From the NCBI GenBank assembly GCA_964355015.1, contig CAYHCE010000019.1:1-64000 (forward strand): 64,000 nucleotides of DNA, in the 5' to 3' direction. Position 1 is the first letter of the stretch; the number at the start of each line of letters is the position of its first letter. Position numbers and translations under genes: made by a program. Positions 59,432 through 64,000 of this stretch are shown in pieces. The notes beneath the pieces are model-generated. The model was not told the origin of the DNA. It did no database searches and saw only the letters and a list, made by a program, of their open reading frames with translations. The DNA is from CAYHCE01 sp964355015. Its GTDB lineage: Bacteria > Cyanobacteriota > Cyanobacteriia > PCC-6307 > Cyanobiaceae.

Positions 59432-60543
59432 GGCCCGCCGAATCGATCCCAGCGGAAGGGTTCCAGCAGAGCCACCAGCGGGGCCTTGCCGCCGCCGTCC
59501 CCGCAGATTCCTTCGGCGAGCAGCTCGGCCGTGATCGCCGCCAGCAGAACGCCGTTGCGGTAGTGGCCTGTGGCAAGCCAGAGCCCGGCGATCGGTGAGG
59601 GCCCCAGCAGCGGCGCCTCGTCGGGGGTGCCGGGCCTGAACCCCCACCATCGTTCCATCGGCGGCCAGTGGGCGGCCCGGGGGAGCAGGGCGGCGAGCCC
59701 TGCCTCGAGCTGACGCTGGCCCTGGGGCGTCAGCCCCTCGGCAAAGCCCGCCTCCGCCTCACTGGTGGCTCCCACCACAAGCAGGCCGTCCTCCCGAGGC
59801 ACCAGATAGGTGCCGGGGCCGAACACCACCCGCCCCAGGGCCTGGCGTGGGCCCTGCAGCGACAGCATCTGTCCCTTGACCGGTCGGACCGGCAGCTGGG
59901 GCAGCAGGCTGGAACTCCAGGCGCCGCAGGCCAGCACGGCCGTGGCGCACGTGAGGCTATGGAGGTAGCCATCGGCGCCCCGGAGCCGCACGCCACTCAG
60001 CCGGCCGCCGTCCTGCAGCAGTTCCAGCACCTCCGCCCCCTCCTGGAAGGCAACGCCCCTGTCGGCGCAGGCTCTCTCCAGGGCACGCATCAGCTGGCGT
60101 CGGTTGTCGATCTGACCGTCCTGGGGGAACAGCAGCCCTGCCCGCCAGCGGGCTCCGATCGCCGGAACCTCCCGCTCCAGGGCCTGCCGATCCAGCGATT
60201 CCCCGCAGGCAGCGGTGGGATAGGCATCCCGCTCGGCGGCGCTGAGGAAGGGCACCACGATGCCGCAGGAGCGCAGGCCGCAGGGCAGGCCGCTGTCGGC
60301 CTCGATCCGGGCCACCCAGGCGGGGATGCGCGCCAGGCTCCGCTGGCCCAGCTCCAGCAGCGGGCCGCCGAGCCCTTCGGCATGAGGGGCGAGCATGCCG
60401 GCGGCCACGAAGCCCGCCGCCTCGCTGCGGCGCCGACTGAGCACCGTCACGGCCCGGCCGCGGCCGGCAAGCTGATGGGCGATCGCCAGGCCGATCAGGC
60501 CACCGCCCAGAATCAGCACAGGTTCCGATCGGGAGCCGGCCAT
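59386..60543 (-). CDS. thiO: Glycine oxidase ThiO
   Basis: FAD enzyme that oxidises glycine to iminoacetic acid for thiazole synthesis in thiamine biosynthesis. 385 residues: FAD-binding GGGLIGLAIAHQLAGRGRAV (9-28), FVAAGMLAPHAEG (ThiO-typical), CGIVVPFLSAAERDAYP, RPVKGQMLSLQGPRQALGRV, YLVPREDGLLVVGATSEAEA and the terminal flavin site GLWLATGHYRNGVLLAAITA. Many cyanobacteria carry ThiO fused to ThiG; here it stands alone and is the last 46 bp convergent with the cyclase. The C-terminal tail GGPQPGAGSAGGSGSRV lies in this overlap and is probably dispensable. Confidence 0.9.
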   Translation of the reverse strand: MAGSRSEPVLILGGGLIGLAIAHQLAGRGRAVTVLSRRRSEAAGFVAAGMLAPHAEGLGGPLLELGQRSLARIPAWVARIEADSGLPCGLRSCGIVVPFLSAAERDAYPTAACGESLDRQALEREVPAIGARWRAGLLFPQDGQIDNRRQLMRALERACADRGVAFQEGAEVLELLQDGGRLSGVRLRGADGYLHSLTCATAVLACGAWSSSLLPQLPVRPVKGQMLSLQGPRQALGRVVFGPGTYLVPREDGLLVVGATSEAEAGFAEGLTPQGQRQLEAGLAALLPRAAHWPPMERWWGFRPGTPDEAPLLGPSPIAGLWLATGHYRNGVLLAAITAELLAEGICGDGGGKAPLVALLEPFRWDRFGGPQPGAGSAGGSGSRV

Positions 60544-60626
60544 GGTGGGGTGCGTTCAGTTCCAGACGGATCCTGCAGTTTCGGCGATCGCGTCGTGCCC
60601 CCCCCCAGGGTGGCAGCGGAACCGCT

Positions 60627-60671
60627 GAACCGGAGCACCCCGAACCGGAGCACCCCGAACCGGCGCACCAA
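60627..60671. repeat. Three 15-bp tandem repeats upstream of the PPC gene
   Basis: GAACCGGAGCACCCC occurs at 60627-60641 and 60642-60656 exactly, and as GAACCGGCGCACCAA (2 or 3 differences) at 60657-60671. It lies in the divergent intergenic region between thiO and the PPC-domain gene, 30 bp before the latter's ATG. It could be a repeated regulator site or simple slippage; the 15-bp period would also allow in-frame expansion if it were translated. Confidence 0.7.
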
Positions 60672-60700
60672 GATGGGGGAGCAGGAAAGGGAAAGGGAGG

Positions 60701-61156
60701 ATGACGGAGCGGCTCGGAATGCGCCCCAGCGGCCTCTCCCTGCTCAGCCTGCGCCTGCCCCCGGGCCTTGATCTGCGCGGCGCCCTGGAGGAGCTGGTGA
60801 TCGAGCGGGCCCTGAAAGCCGCCTGGGTGGGTTCGGCGATCGGCAGCCTGGAGCCACTCCGCCTGCGGCCAGCAGGCGCCGACACGGCTCTGGAGCTGCC
60901 GGGCCCCTGGGAGCTGCTCAGCCTGCAGGGGAGCCTCGGCCCCGACGGTGTGCATCTCCATCTGGCCGCTGCCGACAGGGCCGGCCATTGCCGCGGCGGG
61001 CACCTCCTGATCGGCAACCGCATCCGCACCACCGCCGAGATCGCCCTGCTGCTTCCTGCCGGCACGGCCTTGCGGCGCCGCCTCGATCCGGCCACGGGCT
61101 ACCGGGAGCTGCTGGTCGAGCCCTGCCCTGCCGCCGGGCCGGAGCCCGCTGCATAG
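60701..61156 (+). CDS. PPC/DUF296-domain protein
   Basis: 151 residues. The plant-and-prokaryote-conserved (PPC, DUF296) fold is seen as LSLRLPPGLDLRGALEELVI, ERALKAAWVGSAIGSLEPLR, LELPGPWELLSLQGSLGPDG, VHLHLAAADRAGHCRGGHL and RTTAEIALLLPAG (the GGH and 'TAEI' motifs). Bacterial members are small trimeric proteins of unknown function; in plants the domain is tied to AT-hook DNA-binding proteins. AAGGGAGG abuts ATG 60701; ATG 60719 is an alternative start. gatB begins 35 bp downstream, suggesting a two-gene unit. Confidence 0.82.
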   Translation: MTERLGMRPSGLSLLSLRLPPGLDLRGALEELVIERALKAAWVGSAIGSLEPLRLRPAGADTALELPGPWELLSLQGSLGPDGVHLHLAAADRAGHCRGGHLLIGNRIRTTAEIALLLPAGTALRRRLDPATGYRELLVEPCPAAGPEPAA

Positions 61157-61191
61157 GATCGATCCCTCAGCAGCCGCGGGAGCGTAACGGT

Positions 61192-62673
61192 ATGGCGTCG
61201 GCCATCGGGCACGAGGGATGGGAGGCCGTGATCGGCCTGGAAACCCATGTGCAGCTGGGCACCGCCAGCAAGATCTTCACCGCCGCCTCCACCAGCTTCG
61301 GCGACGATCCCAACACGCACATCGATCCGGTGGTGCTGGGCCTGCCCGGCACCCTGCCGGTGCTCAACGAGAAGGTGCTCGAGTATGCGGTGAAGGCGGC
61401 CCTGGCGCTCAATCTTCAGGTAGCCGAGCACAGCAAGTTCGACCGCAAGCAGTACTTCTATCCCGATCTGCCCAAGAACTATCAGATCTCCCAGTACGAC
61501 GAGCCGATCGCCGAGGACGGCTGGATCGAGGTGGAGGTGGCCGAGAAGGGCAAGGACACCTACCGCAAGCGGATCGGCATCGAGCGGCTCCACATGGAGG
61601 AGGACGCCGGCAAACTCGTGCACGCCGGCAGTGATCGCCTCGCGGGCAGCACCCACTCCCTGGTCGACTACAATCGCGCCGGAGTGGCTCTGGCCGAGAT
61701 CGTCAGCAAGCCGGATCTGCGCACCGGCCGGGAGGCAGCGGAGTACGCCTCCGAGATCCGCCGGATCATGCGATATCTGGGCGTCAGCGACGGCAACATG
61801 CAGGAGGGTTCGCTGCGCTGCGATGTCAACATCTCGGTGCGCCGTGGGCCCGATGAACCCTTCGGCGTGAAGGTGGAGATCAAGAACATGAACTCCTTTT
61901 CGGCGATCCAGAAGGCCTGTGATCACGAGATCGCCCGCCAGATCAAGGCGATCGAGGCCGGTGAGCCGATTTTCCAGGAAACCCGTCTCTGGGATGAGGG
62001 CAAGCAGCTCACCAAGAGCATGCGCAGCAAGGAGGGATCGAGCGACTACCGCTATTTTCCCGAGCCGGATCTGGGGCCGATCGAAGTGACACCGGAGCGA
62101 CGCGAAAGCTGGCGCGCCGAACTGCCCGAACTGCCGGCTGCCAAGCGTCATCGCTATGCCGAGCAGCTGGGCCTTTCGATCTACGACGCCCGCGTGCTCA
62201 CCGATGAGCGGGCGATCGCCGAATACTTCGAGGCGGCCCTGGCGGCCGGCGGCGAGGCCAAGGCGGTGGCGAACTGGGTGATGGGGGACATCTCCGCCCA
62301 CCTCAACGCCCACAGGCTCTCGGTCTCCCTGCTGCCCCTGCGGCCCGAACAGCTGGCCGAGCTGGTGCAACTGATCGAGAAGGGCACGATCAGCGGCAAG
62401 ATCGCCAAGGAGATCCTGCCCGAGCTGCTGGAGCAGGGCGGTTCGCCCAAGGCGATCGTCGAAGCGAAAGGTCTGGGCATGATCAGCGACCCCGCCATGA
62501 TCACAAAGGTTGTGATGGAGCTGCTGGCGGCCCATCCCGCAGAGGTGGAAGCCTTCCGAGGCGGCAAGACCAAATTGCAGGGCTTTTTCGTGGGCCAGCT
62601 GATGAAGCAGACCGGCGGTCGCGTCGAACCCAGGCTCGCCAATCAGATCCTGATTCAGCAGCTGAAGGGGTGA
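61192..62673 (+). CDS. gatB: Aspartyl/glutamyl-tRNA(Asn/Gln) amidotransferase subunit B
   Basis: Subunit of GatCAB, which amidates Glu-tRNA(Gln) (and Asp-tRNA(Asn) where needed). 493 residues, full length: WEAVIGLETHVQLGTASKIF, GLPGTLPVLNEKVLEYAVKA, FDRKQYFYPDLPKNYQISQ, IERLHMEEDAGKLVHAGS, LVDYNRAGVALAEIVSKPDL and SLRCDVNISVRRGP; cradle domain with KVEIKNMNSFSAIQKACDHE, KSMRSKEGSSDYRYFPEPDL and the C-terminal tail domain (KTKLQGFFVGQLMKQTGG). ATG 61192 (MASAIGHEGWEAVIGLETHV). gatA and gatC are not in the window. Confidence 0.97.
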   Translation: MASAIGHEGWEAVIGLETHVQLGTASKIFTAASTSFGDDPNTHIDPVVLGLPGTLPVLNEKVLEYAVKAALALNLQVAEHSKFDRKQYFYPDLPKNYQISQYDEPIAEDGWIEVEVAEKGKDTYRKRIGIERLHMEEDAGKLVHAGSDRLAGSTHSLVDYNRAGVALAEIVSKPDLRTGREAAEYASEIRRIMRYLGVSDGNMQEGSLRCDVNISVRRGPDEPFGVKVEIKNMNSFSAIQKACDHEIARQIKAIEAGEPIFQETRLWDEGKQLTKSMRSKEGSSDYRYFPEPDLGPIEVTPERRESWRAELPELPAAKRHRYAEQLGLSIYDARVLTDERAIAEYFEAALAAGGEAKAVANWVMGDISAHLNAHRLSVSLLPLRPEQLAELVQLIEKGTISGKIAKEILPELLEQGGSPKAIVEAKGLGMISDPAMITKVVMELLAAHPAEVEAFRGGKTKLQGFFVGQLMKQTGGRVEPRLANQILIQQLKG

Positions 62674-62738
62674 GCTGCAGGCGGCATGCCCTCGCCCGCT
62701 GGACAGCAATCCGGCAGAATCAGGCCGTACGGCTCACA

Positions 62739-62805
62739 TGTGACCAGCATTGACCTGTGACAAGCAGTGACTTGTGACCACCAGTGAAGGCTGACCAGTT
62801 GTGAC
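62739..62805. repeat. 17-bp tandem repeats (TGTGAC-led) upstream of the iron-sulfur protein gene
   Basis: TGTGAC begins at 62739, 62756 and 62773, exactly 17 bp apart, heading TGTGACCAGCATTGACC, TGTGACAAGCAGTGACT and TGTGACCACCAGTGAAG. A fourth TGTGAC starts at 62800. The first copy overlaps the 10-bp palindrome TCACATGTGA (62734-62743). The array lies in the 297-bp gap after gatB. TGTGA is the half-site of CRP-type regulators, but no copy has the opposing TCACA at the usual spacing. About 165 bp remain between the array and the next ATG, with nothing else recognised. Confidence 0.75.
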
Positions 62806-62970
62806 TGAGACAGGCGAGTCAGGCACCGCTTCTCAGTGGTAGAAGGGCATCTCGGCGCTGTCTGCTGTTCATCGGGTGACAGTGAATCAGCTGGGCCGGC
62901 TATGGCTGTCCACTGATTGCGGATCGTTCGATAGGTGTTGGTAGCTTCACCGTCGTGATGCCGAACTCCA

Positions 62971-64000
62971 ATGCAGTTCTTCAGTGCTTGGTCGGAGCGT
63001 CAAGCTCACATCACCCGCTGGGTACTTTTATCGGGCTGGTTGTTATTGATTCTCAGTCTCCTTTTTGGTCTGGATCCTTACCCGTTTGATGTCAATCGCT
63101 GCGGTGGCAGTCCCGATTGCCATTCCCATGAAGGCAATCAGATCTTCTGGGGGATGGTGGTCCCCTCGGCATTGTTCATCCTTGTGGTGCTCAGTCATGA
63201 GCTCTGGCGCCGGATCTGCCCGCTGGCGTTCGTCTCCCAGCTGTTCCGTGCCCTTGGCCGGCAACGCACTGTGCCGGGCAAGGGCGGTCGCCGTGAGGTG
63301 GCGAAGGTGGACCCCCATTCCTGGCTGGGCCGGCACCATGTCCAGTTGCAGTGGAGTCTGTTGATCGCCGGGCTCTGCCTGCGGTTGCTGCTGGTCAACA
63401 GCAGTACCCTTGGCTTGGGCCTGCTGCTGCTGGGCACCGTTCTCGCCGCCCTGCTGGTGGGCTGGGCCTACGGCGGCAAGGTCTGGTGCCAGTATTTCTG
63501 CCCCATGGCTCCGGTTCAGACCATCGTGACGGGACCGCGAAGTTTCTTCGGCAGCCCGGCCCATGTCGAGACCAGCTCCCGGATCACCCAGTCGATGTGC
63601 CGCACCTTCGGGGAGAGCGGCACCCTGCAGAGCGCCTGCGTGGCCTGTCAGGCACCCTGCCTGGATATCGATTCGGAGCGGGCCTACTGGCAGGACCTTT
63701 CCGGTCAACGGGGGCTGAACTGGGCCTGGTGGTCCTACCCCGGCCTGGTGATCGCCTTCTTTCTGCTGATCAAGGACGAGTCGAGGGGGAGTCTCGATTA
63801 CCTGCGCAGCGGCATGTGGGCCTACGACAACGAATGCGTTCACTACCTCTGGAGCCCGCTTGGGGCTGGATTCTGGACCTTCGGCCTGCCGCGGTTGGTG
63901 TCGATCCCCGCCTTGCTGGTGCTGGCCGCCTGGGTCTCCGTCTGGTTCTTCGGCTGGTGGCAGCGTGCGCAGCAGCGTCAGCTGACCCCTGAATTCGGGG
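62971..64000 (+). CDS. Polytopic membrane iron-sulfur protein (N-terminal part, runs off right edge)
   Basis: 343 codons from ATG 62971 are visible. Membrane helices near 17-35 (WVLLSGWLLLILSLLFGLDP), 65-85 (FWGMVVPSALFILVVLSHEL), 138-175 (LGLGLLLLGTVLAALLVGWA), and again near the right end (LVIAFFLLIKDE and RLVSIPALLVLAAWVSVWFF). Between them GKVWCQYFCPMAPVQ (CxxxC-P) and SACVACQAPCLDID (CxxCxxxC) look like [4Fe-4S] ligands, similar to NosR/CcoG/RdxA-type membrane ferredoxin proteins. ELWRRICPLAFVSQLFRALG is a further Cys-Pro motif. It is probably an electron-transfer component; in some cyanobacteria such proteins also carry a cNMP domain, which would be beyond the edge if present. Confidence 0.72.
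   Translation, partial: MQFFSAWSERQAHITRWVLLSGWLLLILSLLFGLDPYPFDVNRCGGSPDCHSHEGNQIFWGMVVPSALFILVVLSHELWRRICPLAFVSQLFRALGRQRTVPGKGGRREVAKVDPHSWLGRHHVQLQWSLLIAGLCLRLLLVNSSTLGLGLLLLGTVLAALLVGWAYGGKVWCQYFCPMAPVQTIVTGPRSFFGSPAHVETSSRITQSMCRTFGESGTLQSACVACQAPCLDIDSERAYWQDLSGQRGLNWAWWSYPGLVIAFFLLIKDESRGSLDYLRSGMWAYDNECVHYLWSPLGAGFWTFGLPRLVSIPALLVLAAWVSVWFFGWWQRAQQRQLTPEFG

Noticed and set aside
62739..62805. CRISPR array
   Set aside because: Repeats are contiguous 17-mers without spacers and no cas genes are present.

Overview
The window reads as part of the chromosome of a high-GC, Synechococcus/Cyanobium-like cyanobacterium; this placement is inferred, not proven. Support comes from the kdpA-kdpB-small membrane gene-kdpC-kdpD order with a KdpD lacking its kinase half (the arrangement described in Anabaena), CHASE2 adenylate cyclases, ThiO, GatB, biosynthetic SpeA, KatG, and scattered copies of the octamer GCGATCGC (the cyanobacterial HIP1 palindrome). 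No rRNA, tRNA, CRISPR array, transposase or prophage gene was recognised.

Region 1 (1 to about 19 kb) looks accessory and partly decayed. It holds the 5' part of katG behind a perfect 15-bp inverted repeat, small unknown genes, two ruined SAM methyltransferase genes, a Tat/Sec-type 5'-nucleotidase, a Bcr/CflA-type exporter, a triheme cytochrome c locus broken by frameshifts, a COQ4-like protein, a DsrE-like protein with a frameshifted leader, an FdhF/YdeP-type molybdenum oxidoreductase overlapping an MscS channel with a cyclic-nucleotide-binding domain, a GNAT acetyltransferase, a glutamine-synthetase-like enzyme, and a tandem duplication of an exported unknown protein in which one copy is dead. 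Five disrupted genes fall in the first 17 kb and I see none in the remaining 45 kb.

Region 2 (19-31 kb): two tandem B12-binding radical SAM proteins (DUF4070, the HpnP-like group), mobA-moaA for molybdenum cofactor, an alpha/beta hydrolase with a small membrane protein, an overlapping transglutaminase-Anbu protease pair, an N-formylglutamate amidohydrolase, a transporter, and a histidine kinase/LuxR-type response regulator pair.

Region 3 (31-39 kb): the kdp potassium-uptake operon, transcribed divergently from that two-component pair, followed by a convergent LemA-DUF2207 pair.

Region 4 (39-64 kb): a SNF2 helicase, alaS, a second MscS channel with a cyclic-nucleotide-binding domain, SIMPL and DUF3307 proteins, a stand-alone cNMP-binding protein next to speA, an FUSC-type membrane protein, ndk, then two consecutive FecR-domain/CHASE2-adenylate-cyclase modules, thiO, a PPC/DUF296 protein, gatB, and a polytopic iron-sulfur protein running off the right edge behind three 17-bp tandem repeats. 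The most system-like theme is cyclic-nucleotide signalling: two cyclases with paired FecR sensors, plus three cNMP-binding effectors (two of them mechanosensitive channels), all within the window.
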